Of a stretch of 64,000 nt of DNA, positions 29,397 to 40,007 are shown piece by piece. The DNA is from Tritrichomonas musculus. Lineage: Eukaryota; Parabasalia; Tritrichomonadida; Tritrichomonadidae. Under the pieces are notes generated by a model that was given only the letters and a program-made list of their open reading frames with translations, was not told the origin of the DNA and ran no database searches. Where the stretch lies: positions 186,001-250,000 of the forward strand of contig JAPFFF010000027.1 of assembly GCA_039105265.1 (NCBI GenBank). The letters run 5' to 3'. How positions within the stretch are numbered: the stretch's first letter is position 1; each line of letters starts with the position of its first letter. Made by a program: the position numbers and the translations under genes.

Positions 29397-31967
29397 TTAT
29401 TGTTGTTGTTGATTACAAACAATTGACATAATATGATCAATCGAATCTTTAGCCTGACCTTGTTGATACAAATTCGCAATGCCAGCTAAAAACTCAAGAA
29501 TGTGAGATTTATCGAGCACTGTATGCAAAGAAGGTCCAAAAGTATCAGCCAGTAATTTAACGGTCACAATTAACTGCCCAACAAATTCAGACGGAATTTT
29601 GACTTCACTTGTTAGTTCGTCATCGTCTGCATCGTCATCTTTTCTTCTATTGGCAGTGATGATTGTCGAAGTAAGAATGAAAAAGTGACTCGAAATGAAA
29701 CCGAATTTTTTTTTCAAATCATTTTCAAACAAAATTGAATACAAGTCAAAAAGTAGATAAGCAATTGTGAGTGCCGTTTCTTTATCGTTCTCAATCATGT
29801 CATTCAAACTCTCAACCGCCGAGTTTGTGAAATTAATCATGCAGTTCAGCAAGTCCGGATTCGTCTCCAGGAAATCATAGTAAAGACGAAAGATGTTTTT
29901 GAACGTTTGAAAAGTGACAACGTATTCATTACCAGACGAGTTTTCATCGTTCAAAACCGAAAATAAACGGGCGACAATTTCTGGCAAGGCAGGTGACAAA
30001 TTGAGAGCTCTCATGACCATTTGAAGGCACAAAATTGAATGCAAAACAAACGTTTTATGGTCAATGTTGTGAAGTGAAGTCGCTATCGTCGTGCTCAGAA
30101 AAGGTTGGAAGGAGTCTTTCATCGCGCGCGCAATGAAGCCTATCGTGAAAATGGCCTGGTCGCCGTTTTCAGTTGTTTGAAGGCCAATTAGCAATTGAAA
30201 AAGTTGTGTTAAAAGGTCAATTGGAAAGGTGAATTTTTGATTGTTGCTTAAGATGGTGGTAATGAGCATGCACGAAGAGCTGATGCAGCTATCGTTGGGA
30301 TTCCCTTCAACAATGATGCTTATGAACTGACATGTGAATTGAAAAATAAATAGCAAAGAATTGAAATCATCCACATACACAACTAAGTCTTCAACGAGTG
30401 AAAGGCAGGCCTTGATTTGTTCTGATGATGAGTTGGGCTTAATTAAACTCAATATTTCTTTAATCAGCTCCATTTTTTTGAATTCTTTATATTTCAATAG
30501 ATTTGAATTGATATTTGGCTCATTAAAGTCAATTGAATTGACCATCAATACAATTTTTTTGATCGTCGAAATTGACTCACTTTGAACATAAAAAATTCCT
30601 GTTCTGAAAAAGTTCATGCAAAGTGGCAAAAATGAAGTGAAGTCAATTTGACTTAAAATTGGCTCAACATCATAAAAATCGGTTATTCGAGAAATGATGT
30701 TTAAACCGACAATTTGTATCTGCCTTATCGGTGAGCTCAGAGCGGTTTGTATCAATTGAATTGAATGTGTCAGAAAAGATTCCGCAAGGTCAGTCTGCAA
30801 AATCAGCATAAAAAGCACAAATGCGTCATATTGGTCTTTCATCACGGACGGATCTGTCTGATCTTGCTGTTGGTCAAATTTGGATTCAATAAATGGCAGA
30901 AAAAGTGGAATGGATTCGTTTGGAAAAGTGACAATTATTGATGAAAGAAGGAAGCTGGCATGATCAGTCGCTATATTGAAGCTATCTTCATCTAGGCAAG
31001 GAATAAAAAGATTCTTTAGTCCAAATTCAGCAAGTTTTGGTAAATAAGGTGAAATTGTGGCGGTTAATGGGCAATCTGAGCCAATTGAAAAAATCCAAAA
31101 TTTAAAGATTTCAAACTTACTTCTTGCTTTATTATCTAAAAAAAATTCACCATTGACTTGTTGTATATCAGATTCGCTTTCTATATTGGAAACAATAAGA
31201 ATTGAAATTTCCATGAGATCAAGGAATAATTCACAACTTATTAAGGATGGATTTTTTTTGATAATTTTTGACCAAATAGAAAATGAATAATATGTTAATT
31301 CTATATTCATTGAAAAATTCTTTAAAAGTTGAAATATATTAACATTTTCTTCTTGCGTAAAAAAAGTTAAAAAAGAAGGCGATATTAGTAAAAGCATCTG
31401 TAAGCAAATAGATTTTTCTTCTGTTAATGATGAATCAATTGATAATCTTGTAATAATAAATAGGGATATTTGTTTTTTTTGTTCTGTACTAAAGCATGTT
31501 TGCTTTAAAATATATAATAGTGATTTCTCATAAGATATGGTAAATTCATTTGTCGAATTATTCATATCGAAAATTTGAAAGAAATGAACCAAAAATAAAG
31601 GATCTCTTAAAATGCAATAAAATCCAAAATGGCCAAGGCACATTGAAGAGTGGTATCGTACTTTTTGTCTTGGGTCGTTCATTGCCATTATTAAAATTGA
31701 TTCGTATTTAGATAAAGTTTCGGATGAAATATTTTGTTGATCTGATGTTGCTGATTCAATGTCACGAGAAAATGCTTCCCTTGAAAGAATTAAAAGAAGT
31801 TGTATTGTCTTTTCGTCTAGAGAGGGAATTTGAATGGATTTACAGATTGCTTCAAGAAAATTGTTGCAATTTGAATTTTTCATTGAAATTATAGTTTTTT
31901 GAGCCTCTTGATTAGTTGGTGAAGTTGGATCAAAAGCGCAAAGAACGAGGTTAATGAAATCACTCAT
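29397..31967 (-). CDS. Importin beta (karyopherin beta)-like HEAT-repeat protein
   Basis: 856 residues from an ATG at 31967, close to the usual ~860-880 of importin beta-1. The N terminus (FINLVLCAFDPTSPTNQEAQKTI) fits the first importin HEAT helix pair, where partial amino-acid repeats NQEAE/NQEAQ are typical. The whole chain is paired amphipathic helices. Importin-like signatures include NDPRQKVRYHSSMCLG, SPIRQIQIVGLNIISRI, and GDQAIFTIGFIARAMKDSFQPFLS, the counterpart of the EDAL.AIG.IA...G..F..Y. segment of importin beta. An acidic loop RRKDDDADDDELTSE lies near residue 780, and the C terminus is polyglutamine. The expected role is carrying cargo through nuclear pores under Ran control. 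It may be another karyopherin; the subfamily is uncertain. Confidence 0.75.
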   Translation of the reverse strand: MSDFINLVLCAFDPTSPTNQEAQKTIISMKNSNCNNFLEAICKSIQIPSLDEKTIQLLLILSREAFSRDIESATSDQQNISSETLSKYESILIMAMNDPRQKVRYHSSMCLGHFGFYCILRDPLFLVHFFQIFDMNNSTNEFTISYEKSLLYILKQTCFSTEQKKQISLFIITRLSIDSSLTEEKSICLQMLLLISPSFLTFFTQEENVNIFQLLKNFSMNIELTYYSFSIWSKIIKKNPSLISCELFLDLMEISILIVSNIESESDIQQVNGEFFLDNKARSKFEIFKFWIFSIGSDCPLTATISPYLPKLAEFGLKNLFIPCLDEDSFNIATDHASFLLSSIIVTFPNESIPLFLPFIESKFDQQQDQTDPSVMKDQYDAFVLFMLILQTDLAESFLTHSIQLIQTALSSPIRQIQIVGLNIISRITDFYDVEPILSQIDFTSFLPLCMNFFRTGIFYVQSESISTIKKIVLMVNSIDFNEPNINSNLLKYKEFKKMELIKEILSLIKPNSSSEQIKACLSLVEDLVVYVDDFNSLLFIFQFTCQFISIIVEGNPNDSCISSSCMLITTILSNNQKFTFPIDLLTQLFQLLIGLQTTENGDQAIFTIGFIARAMKDSFQPFLSTTIATSLHNIDHKTFVLHSILCLQMVMRALNLSPALPEIVARLFSVLNDENSSGNEYVVTFQTFKNIFRLYYDFLETNPDLLNCMINFTNSAVESLNDMIENDKETALTIAYLLFDLYSILFENDLKKKFGFISSHFFILTSTIITANRRKDDDADDDELTSEVKIPSEFVGQLIVTVKLLADTFGPSLHTVLDKSHILEFLAGIANLYQQGQAKDSIDHIMSIVCNQQQQ

Positions 31968-32148
31968 TCATTAATTTTAAATATACCCTAACAAAAAATT
32001 CTATATATTTATTCAAAAATAAAAATATTTTTATTTTAGAAAAGGACTAATTTAAATTAGAAAATATGATAAAGATAAAATGAAAAATAAATATAGTAAA
32101 TTAAAACAAAGCAAATGGATAGAATTATAATTATAATTTTCAAAAATC

Positions 32149-33042
32149 TTATGCATTTGGTTGTTGTTCTGGTTCGATGTATTCTTCTTCCTCTTCATTA
32201 TTATTATTAGTAATTTCTTCACTTGAATTTGAATTTTTGGCTATTACTGCACTTATAGCGTTTTTAACATCTTCATAAACAGAGTCAGGATCACGATTAC
32301 CATCGATTTTAATAGCTTTCCCCATTGGGTTGAAATAATCAAAAACTTGTTCTGAAATTTCATGAAACGTTTTAATTCTTAGCTTAATTGTCTCAGGATT
32401 ATCATCTTCACGACCGCTATCCTGACTTCTTCCTATTAATCTTTCAACGAGAATATCATCTGGAACGTCTAAAAACAAAGCAAGTGCACATGAACAAACA
32501 TTTTTTTCAAATGTTTCAGCTTGATCAATCTTTCTTGGAAATCCATCAATTAAGTACTGTTCTTTGTCTTGTTTAATTATTTCTTTTTTAAGAAGGTTGA
32601 TTACAATTTCTTGTGGCAAAATGTTGCCAAGTTTCATTTGTTCAGATATAAATGTTCCAAGCTCTGAGCCTGATGAAGTTTCTTGTCGAAGTAATTCACC
32701 AGCACTCATATATCCAATATCAAAGTCTTTCAATATTCGCTCTGCTTGAGTTCCTTTTCCACTTCCAGGTCCACCAATTAAAAATATAATAATTTTTTTA
32801 CCAAATATTTGTTCTCTTTCTTCCTTTTCTCTATCAGCTTCTTTTAGTTCATTAAAGTATTCCGGAATACCAATTGAAACAGGAATTTCTTCTTTATGGA
32901 CATAATCTTCATTATCTCTAACCTTGCGAAGAATAACGACTTTTTGTTTTGTTGGAACGCGTGGTCCTTTATCAACGACAGGTTGTTTTTTTCTTACGAC
33001 TCGGACAATTCTTTTTTTCACTCTTTTTTCTTCCTCTTCCAT
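32149..33042 (-). CDS. Adenylate kinase / UMP-CMP kinase family protein with N-terminal extension
   Basis: 297 residues from an ATG at 33042. Residues 85-275 form a complete nucleoside monophosphate kinase: P-loop GGPGSGKGTQ (90-99), NMP-binding YMSAGELLRQE, YLIDGFPRK (163-171), short LID GRSQDSGREDDNPETI (204-219) and IDGNRDPDSVYEDV. It transfers phosphate from ATP to AMP or UMP/CMP. The short LID is typical of cytosolic AK1/UMP-CMP types, and sequence alone does not settle the substrate. The first 80 residues are a strongly basic extension (KRVKKRIVRVVRKKQ) then acidic helices, unusual for the family and possibly a targeting or anchoring segment. The C-terminal tail is acidic. It is divergent from the coiled-coil gene at 33,127, with 84 bp between start codons, so they share a promoter region. 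Confidence 0.9.
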   Translation of the reverse strand: MEEEEKRVKKRIVRVVRKKQPVVDKGPRVPTKQKVVILRKVRDNEDYVHKEEIPVSIGIPEYFNELKEADREKEEREQIFGKKIIIFLIGGPGSGKGTQAERILKDFDIGYMSAGELLRQETSSGSELGTFISEQMKLGNILPQEIVINLLKKEIIKQDKEQYLIDGFPRKIDQAETFEKNVCSCALALFLDVPDDILVERLIGRSQDSGREDDNPETIKLRIKTFHEISEQVFDYFNPMGKAIKIDGNRDPDSVYEDVKNAISAVIAKNSNSSEEITNNNNEEEEEYIEPEQQPNA

Positions 33043-33126
33043 TTTATTATAAAAAAACGTACAAATCCACTTTTTCTATTCAACGATAAATGACGTTTAA
33101 TAATAAAATTATAAATTTTATAAAAA
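33043..33126. promoter_or_regulatory. 84-bp bidirectional promoter region
   Basis: The start codons of the NMP kinase gene (minus) and the coiled-coil gene (plus) are separated by only 84 bp, so both promoters must lie here or inside the genes. A TCATT matching the trichomonad initiator occurs on the minus strand about 47 nt before the kinase ATG. No clear initiator was found for the plus-strand gene. Confidence 0.5.
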
Positions 33127-34410
33127 ATGTCTGCAGATGAAAGTGATACAACAAGTTCAGTGACGCCAAGTTTTGTAGAAGATGATATTCGAACATCAGA
33201 AGAGCATGAACAAGTTCAAAATCTCGAAATTCAAAAAAAATGTCTTGAAATCGAAATCCAAGAATTGGAAAAATCAATTGCAACCGATAGTAATGAAAAT
33301 TTTTCCAGAGATCAGCTAGCAACAGTCAAAAGTGAACTTGAACATAATTGTACAGAACTTTTCGCTCAACGAACAAACGCTTTATTACTTAAATTAGAAT
33401 CAGCTAAATCCGAAAAAGAAGCTTTGGAAAGGAAAGCAGAAAGTTTAAAGCGTACACTTCAAACAGAGCAGCGTATTACGAAGCAACTTGCTGAGGAAAG
33501 ATCACAGCAAAGACCTCAAAAAGCACCACCATTTCCAGATTTAACTCTCCCAGATCTTTCTTTACTTCGCGATACATGCTCATTAGCACATAAGAAAAGA
33601 GCTCTTGAAGATGAAGTTCGTGAGGCTGAAAGGCAGCTTGCATTACGCCGTCAATCGATTGCAGAAAATGAAGCCAAGCTTGTCAAAATTATACAAGATA
33701 GTAAAGCAACAACAGCACAATGTGAAGCCCAAATAAGAAGTGAAACTCTAGATTTAGCACAGCTTGAAGAAATGAGAAGCAATTTAAGAGAAAGAATTGA
33801 AGCAAACCGTCAAAAACAAAAGCAACTTGAAGCAGAAAAAAGAATGATTACAGCTCAAATTGAATCAGAAGAAGCATCCCAAAGATCTAAAATTGATGAA
33901 ATTAATCGGAGCTTTTTAGCAGCACAAAGAGAATTTGAAGAGCAAAGAGCAAGGAAAAAAGCGGAAATTCGCAAATTAACAAAAGAATTGCATGAAAATG
34001 AAGAATTAAACAGAGCCAAATTACAAGAAAAAGAACAGCTAATACAAGAAATGAATTCTGCATTTCAGCAGCAGCAGCCATTGCCAAAACCTAAGCCTAA
34101 GCCTAAGCCAAAAAAAGCAAAGAAAATTGTACCAACTCCAACTCAACAGCCAGTAGTATCAGCAAATATATTGCAGCTTCAAAATGAAATTGAGCAACTG
34201 CAATCAACTAAAATGGAGTTGATGAACAAAATTCAAGAAGTGCAAAGAAAAGCAGCCTCAAATGAGCAAAAATTAGAAATCGCAAAAAGCAAACTCGAAA
34301 GAAAAGTAGCTGAAAGTGAAAAGCAAATTCGAAGATTAAAGTCAATGCGCAACAATAATCAGCAGTTCACAGACCTACCTCCGAATTTATCTGAATCATC
34401 GTCTATGTAA
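33127..34410 (+). CDS. Long coiled-coil protein
   Basis: 427 residues from an ATG at 33127. After an acidic leader, nearly all of residues 25-310 and 345-415 are charged heptad-like helix (LEIQKKCLEIEIQELEKSI, KRALEDEVREAERQLALRR, AKSKLERKVAESEKQIRRLK). A proline-lysine hinge (LPKPKPKPKPKKAKK) near residue 325 separates the two coiled coils, and a small proline-rich break occurs near residue 136 (APPFPDLTLPDLS). No motor, kinase or other enzymatic domain is present. Likely a cytoskeletal or centrosomal scaffold by structure only. DNA is markedly less AT-rich than the flanks, as expected for a conserved gene. Confidence 0.85.
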   Translation: MSADESDTTSSVTPSFVEDDIRTSEEHEQVQNLEIQKKCLEIEIQELEKSIATDSNENFSRDQLATVKSELEHNCTELFAQRTNALLLKLESAKSEKEALERKAESLKRTLQTEQRITKQLAEERSQQRPQKAPPFPDLTLPDLSLLRDTCSLAHKKRALEDEVREAERQLALRRQSIAENEAKLVKIIQDSKATTAQCEAQIRSETLDLAQLEEMRSNLRERIEANRQKQKQLEAEKRMITAQIESEEASQRSKIDEINRSFLAAQREFEEQRARKKAEIRKLTKELHENEELNRAKLQEKEQLIQEMNSAFQQQQPLPKPKPKPKPKKAKKIVPTPTQQPVVSANILQLQNEIEQLQSTKMELMNKIQEVQRKAASNEQKLEIAKSKLERKVAESEKQIRRLKSMRNNNQQFTDLPPNLSESSSM

Positions 34411-34864
34411 ATTGTATTTATATAAAATAATTATTGTGTATAATATTTTATTTTTTATTAAATCTATGCCTAATAAATAGCATGAAGTCTTTTTGATTTC
34501 TATTTTATGTGGAATTCTAAATTATAACGATAACTTTTTCAGAAGAAAATAATCGTCCATTCGTTCTCATCAAAATTTAAAATATGGAAAAGCTTGAGAA
34601 AAAAAAATAAAATTCTATAAGAAAAAATAACGCCCTATATTATATACTTTAGTTAACTATTAATAGCCTTTTTTTTTTTTTTCAATTCTGATATTTGCAC
34701 ATTTTCAAAAACTTTAATGAGTTTCGCTCACAAAAAGTTTTGTGGAAAATTTCCAAAATTTTTATTTTGGTCGTTAAGGTTAAATATCAAGGTTATTTAA
34801 CTTTTTCATAGAATCTTCCTTGAAACTTCGATTCTATGAGTTTTATCAATATTAAATGGTTTAA
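34411..34864. other. AT-rich interval upstream of the transposon
   Basis: No gene. A 9-bp-arm hairpin (CATAGAATC inverted) lies near 34808-34838. The TTAA at 34861-34864 is the left flank of the transposon. Confidence 0.6.
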
Positions 34865-37800
34865 GGGTAAAGTTGGCTTTTCTCAACTTTTCCCCACTTT
34901 TTGTAATATCTTTCAAAATATTCTATGAGTTTTTGCTAATGGCAAATTAGAAATTCCTTTAAAATATGATAAATATTTATATATCTTTTCAAATAAAAAT
35001 TTTAAATTAATTATTTTATATATATATACATTAATATATATATTTGATTTGTTTAATGTTTTGTTAAAATATATTTTATATTATAAACAAGAGAATTTGT
35101 AAAAATATCAATTTTTTTACATTTCAATTGCCTCAAATAATTGAATAAAAAAAACATTCTTTCAAAAAATTGAGAATATTTTTCATTTATATAAAAATAC
35201 TTTTATTTAGCCATTTTGAATATCTATAAATATATATGATATCTAAATATTTAATATATTTTGTTGCGTGCTAATATACAATTATAGATTATATTTGTTC
35301 AAAAATTAAACATAATTGTCAGATTATCTCTATATTTTTCTGGCATAAAGAATTAAATATTATATCTAGGTAATAAATATAATATTATATGACATAGATT
35401 GATCAAATATCTTTATTTTATGCCAGTATTTATAAATTAAATTAATTAAATTTTTATCAAATACTCCAATGATATGATTATTAATGTAATATTTATAAAT
35501 ATAACATTATAAATAAATATTAATAGTTGATCCAATTTATATCCAAAGATACTAATAAAAAAATAATCAAATAAATTCTATATATTATATTTCAGTTTTT
35601 GAATTAAAATAAGGGTTAGCACTCTCAAAATTAGTAATTCTTTCTCACAAATTGTATAAATATTATCATGCAAATATAACTATTATTTTGATTGATTATA
35701 TTAATTAATAAAAAACAAATCTGTTATAAATTTCATATTTTGAGAAAAAATTAATAATTTAAACTGATTTTGAATTCATATGTTTTTATCTCTTTATATA
35801 GTTAATTAGCATATTATCAATATTATTAATTAAACATATATATAAATTGTTTATATATATATATCAAATATATATATGTAATATAATTTTTTTTAAGGAT
35901 CTTGAAATAAAAAACTTTAAATAAAAAAAAAAACGATTACTTTTTTCGATTATTTATCATTTGGGAAAATTCAAATTTGAATTCTCCAAATTCGAACAAA
36001 GAGTCCATGAACAGCAATCAAAATACCAAAAAAAAATCAACAAAAGAGTCTAACCTTTCATATTCTTTCAGTTTTTTCAAATCCATATGTATATCCCATA
36101 CAATAGGTTCTTGACCAAACGCCAGTTATACTACTATTGATCTCCTATTTATCTCTAGTTTCATATCCAAGTGTTAAAAACCTCTAGAAATGCTTCTATC
36201 ATCCATATTTTTCAATATTTTTTTTCTTTTATTTTCATAAGATTAAAAATGTAAACCATAGAAAAATACATATAATTTGTATAAACTTTTGAATTTTATT
36301 TTTTTTTTATTTTTAAAATATCTCTTATAGAATAAATAGATTTATATAAACATAATAAAGCAAAAGATATGGAGAATAAAAAGTAAATAAATGTAATAAG
36401 AAGAATGTTTATTATCAAATAATTGTTTGATGATCATCAATTGATTTCGTCAAACAAGCTTAAAAGAAAATCTTTTTTGAATTAAAATGTTCATGTTGAC
36501 TAGTCTGGTTACCTGCGATCTAATTACGAATTGAGGTCGAGCATATTTGCTTGTGTCAAAGTATGTAGTAATATATTTCATTATTTTGTTGTACGGCACA
36601 AATGGCTTATCTTCAGTGGCTAATGCTGATATAGCATCAATAATCAATTGCTGTACGGGTGAAAACTTCCCTTTTCGTCTTTTGTTTCGCACATCCATTG
36701 AAGAAATATCTTCAAGCATGTCATCAGCATAATTGTGTACCATCTTATCTTTTGAACTGACTTTGTACTTATTGGCTTTTATTTTTCTTTTGATTGCTCT
36801 TTTCTTTTTATATGCATCTGTTTTTGTTGTTGTGGCTTTCTTTCTTTTTGTTTCTACCAAAGCTTTTTCATGTAACATTACATGATTAGGAAGTGTTAAC
36901 TGAAAAGAATCAAAGATCGCTTTTTTCCAATATGGAACATTCCATTTGATGATTGATACATATGCACGGATTCTCCAGCTAATTCTAAAGGCTGTGTTTT
37001 TGCTGGCTATTGAAGCACGAGAATGGTTAAACGACTCAATTGGGTTGGTAGTATACTCTGGATCAACTTTACTAAATGTATCAGATATGTCTGAGATTAA
37101 TTCATCTAGTGTTTTTAATGCTTTAGCATTATATTCTGGGTCCAGATCCTCATGTTCAATAAAATAGTTTGGCATGCTTTCCCATTTCTGGAGTTTTTCT
37201 TCATTATTAAAATTTTTGTCATGTAGTAAAATTGAAAAAAAATTTTGAATTAATTCATTAAGGTTTTTCAAATCTTGATCGTTCATGCAAATTTGATTTA
37301 TAATTTTCTTGGTTTTTTTGCATAAATGATTTGTGTCAAATTTAATTTTGGCAAGAGGAAGTTTTTCTGATATTAATTTATGATCTGTGAGATCGCAATC
37401 ATGAATGAAAGTTAGATTGCTTAAGGAGTCTATTTGTGTCCTTTCGATGATATGGTTCAATGAAATGCCTTCCATATTTTTTGAATGCTTTTCTGTGGAA
37501 CTTAAAGAGGCAGCTTGTTCTTTCCCATGGTGAACAAGATGGAAACAAATAATGAAGTTAGTCTTTAAATCCATTAAAATTCCAAGGCAGTGTTGACCAT
37601 TTCTTCGGTGGCTCCACGAAGCATCGAAGCCTAATTTTATTTGAGTGGTTTTTTTCAGTTCATCCAATTTTTCTTGGCAAACTTTTTCGGCTAAATCTCT
37701 GAGTACAATATCAATTAAAAACAAGTAATCATAATATATTGTTCTTGATATTATGTATTTCTCTGTCATAGAACAATAAGATTCAATTCCTTCATAGCCA

Positions 37801-40003
37801 TATCCATTGATAATGATTGATAATATCTCTTTCAAGTTTCTTTTGATCTTTTCAATGTTTTTTGGTTTGTGTACATTTCTTTCTAATAATTCTTGAAAAG
37901 TTGAATGTCTTAATGTATGTTGATTCATGAAAAACAATAAAAGTGAAGTAAATATAAACTAAAATTTTTGAACTTCACAAAAAGTCATAAGTAATAAAAT
38001 TTTCTTTGAAATTTTCACAACTTTCTCAAAAGTCAGAACATAGATAATTGAATGTTAATTTTTTATTATTTCATTCAATTGTTTCTATCTTAAAAAATAA
38101 ATCATAATAAAAAATGCTTTTGTTCTACAAATATGCATGACAAATTTGTATATATATTAATTCAATGATAAAGTATTTTGAAAATGCTGCATTAAGTTAT
38201 TTTAATTAAAATTATTAAGAGGATATTTGAATTCATATAACTTTTCAATAATTTCAAAGCCTATGAGAATATATTTTCAATAAAGTTTTGTATAAAAAAA
38301 AATAAATCTAATTCAAAACTTTATATTTATATTATTTCATTTTTAACCATATTTCCATTAACATATTATCGATAATTTTTTTTTTTACTTTTTAATACTT
38401 TTTTTAAAAGGATTGTCTCAAATTTTTATTTTTTTAATAATCTTGCTTGATATGTACTATTTTCAAATTCAAATTAAATAAAAAATAAGGAATATAAAAA
38501 AATTCTTACAATTTTAGAGAGGAATAATCGAAGATAATCCAATTTTATGAATTTTTTCTAAAAAGAAAATATTTGATAAATCTATAAAAAAGCATGAATA
38601 GATATTCACGCTTTTTAATATTTCAGGATTTATCAAAAAGTTTCTCATTGACCGTGTATAAACTGAAAAAGTTCTAAAAACTATTTTCAGATAAACTTTT
38701 TCTAATTACTCAGCCAATTAAAAATAGAAATTAAAATCATCTAAATAAAAAAAAAAAAGTAAAATGTTAAAAAAAAATTTTTTTGCCTGAAATAAAAAAT
38801 TGATTTTAAAAACATCTTATATTTATGACCATATTACTAGATATCAAATAATTTATTTAAAATTGTTATTATTATTATAAGATATGCTTATTTATATATA
38901 TTTCCAAAAATTGAAATAAAAACCTAAAATTATTTTTAATACTATTCAATTGTATCAAAAGTTAAAATAATTAAAATGGCCATTATCACGATTTAAATAG
39001 TGATAAAATGATATATTCATTTTAATTTATTATAATTAAATAATATAATAAGTATATTATATGTTAGTAAATATATTAATTAATATAATAAATAGATAAG
39101 AGCAATAATAAATTTTAGTTAAAATTTTAATTTTAATTCAAATTTTACAATTATCCATTATTTTTATAAAAACTGATTTCATTCCAAAACGCTTTTTTTT
39201 CGTTTTCAAGGCAATATATTGATTTCAAAATCAAATTAGGGTATTTGTTATGCAGTATTAAATACGATAAAAACATTTTATTACGAAATGCTGCAATTTT
39301 CATTATCCAAATTTTTCAATTGTTTGCTTTTCAACTATTGTATCAAGCATTTTTAATCAATACATTTGGTATCGATTATATATACACTTTAATGATTTCT
39401 AACAATTCTCCTTCTACAAGAGCCGACTTGAAAAATAAAAATTTTCATGTTGTAAAATCAAAATTATTTTATCCCTACCAAAAAAATGTATTTTTTAGTG
39501 TTGACATCAAATATGGATGTAAAATATTCATATTAAAAAAATATTTCATCCAAATTCCATGAGGACTAGCAGATCAAGAATTGGTGTTTTCAAAATTATA
39601 AAAAAATTCATTATTTCTCATCATCTACGTAGCATTGTTTAACAATAATTGACAAATATTTATAGATGCATGGCATATATATATAATATCATAATTTTAT
39701 TAATAAAAAACCATTCAAGTAATAATTGCATAATCCTAATTTTTGTTATTTTATTTTTTTCCTTTTTTATTCATTTTTCTGAGAAAAATACAAAATTTAG
39801 AATATTTTACGTTCATCTGTGTTGATTAGAAGTTGAAAATTTGATTTGATAGCTCTGTGGAGCTCCTTTTTTTCTGTACATTTGAATGCCCCTCAGAAAA
39901 GATTGAATTTGCATAGAAATAAATTCAATGATCATACAATTCATTCAAGCAGCACATAGAATAAATTAAAAGATTTCAAAAAAAAGAAAAGCCAACTTTA
40001 CCC
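34865..40003. mobile_element. 5.1 kb TTAA-flanked DNA transposon (Kolobok-like) with H1-fused transposase
   Basis: GGGTAAAGTTGGCTTTTCT at 34865-34883 is perfectly inverted at 39985-40003, and TTAA lies directly outside both ends (34861-34864, 40004-40007), the expected target duplication of TTAA-specific superfamilies (Kolobok, piggyBac). The single long gene inside (36450-37928, minus) encodes a DDE-type transposase, so the element may be autonomous and looks whole. The rest is AT-rich filler, with a 105-codon frame at 39245-39562 that I do not consider real. The transposase does not show piggyBac features and its TNPIESFN segment is MULE-like; the TTAA target favours Kolobok. Superfamily assignment is inference. 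Confidence 0.8.
36450..37928 (-). CDS. DDE-type transposase with C-terminal linker-histone (H1/H5)-like winged helix
   Basis: 492 residues from the first ATG at 37928; a few upstream codons are open but begin at TTG. An RNase-H-like catalytic core is suggested by GFDASWSHRRNGQHC (D102), LTFIHDCDLTDHK (D177 or D179), FDTNHLCKKTKKIIN, and YTTNPIESFNHSRASIASKN (E298), spacing typical of DDE transposases. Residues 357-422 are strongly basic (KRKKATTTKTDAYKKKRAIKRK). Residues 423-492 closely fit the linker-histone globular domain: SPVQQLIIDAISAL, KIMKYITTYF, VIRSQVTRLVNMNILIQ and FSFKLV, the pattern of H5/H1 with its terminal GSFKL-like strand. The intact frame and intact terminal repeats suggest recent activity. 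The H1-like domain may bind DNA ends or nucleosomes (inference). Confidence 0.85.
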   Translation of the reverse strand: MNQHTLRHSTFQELLERNVHKPKNIEKIKRNLKEILSIIINGYGYEGIESYCSMTEKYIISRTIYYDYLFLIDIVLRDLAEKVCQEKLDELKKTTQIKLGFDASWSHRRNGQHCLGILMDLKTNFIICFHLVHHGKEQAASLSSTEKHSKNMEGISLNHIIERTQIDSLSNLTFIHDCDLTDHKLISEKLPLAKIKFDTNHLCKKTKKIINQICMNDQDLKNLNELIQNFFSILLHDKNFNNEEKLQKWESMPNYFIEHEDLDPEYNAKALKTLDELISDISDTFSKVDPEYTTNPIESFNHSRASIASKNTAFRISWRIRAYVSIIKWNVPYWKKAIFDSFQLTLPNHVMLHEKALVETKRKKATTTKTDAYKKKRAIKRKIKANKYKVSSKDKMVHNYADDMLEDISSMDVRNKRRKGKFSPVQQLIIDAISALATEDKPFVPYNKIMKYITTYFDTSKYARPQFVIRSQVTRLVNMNILIQKRFSFKLV

Positions 40004-40007
40004 TTAA

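Noticed and set aside
39245-39562. 105-codon frame inside the 5.1 kb transposon as a second element gene
   Set aside because: Phe/Ile-rich with no motif; expected by chance in such AT-rich DNA.
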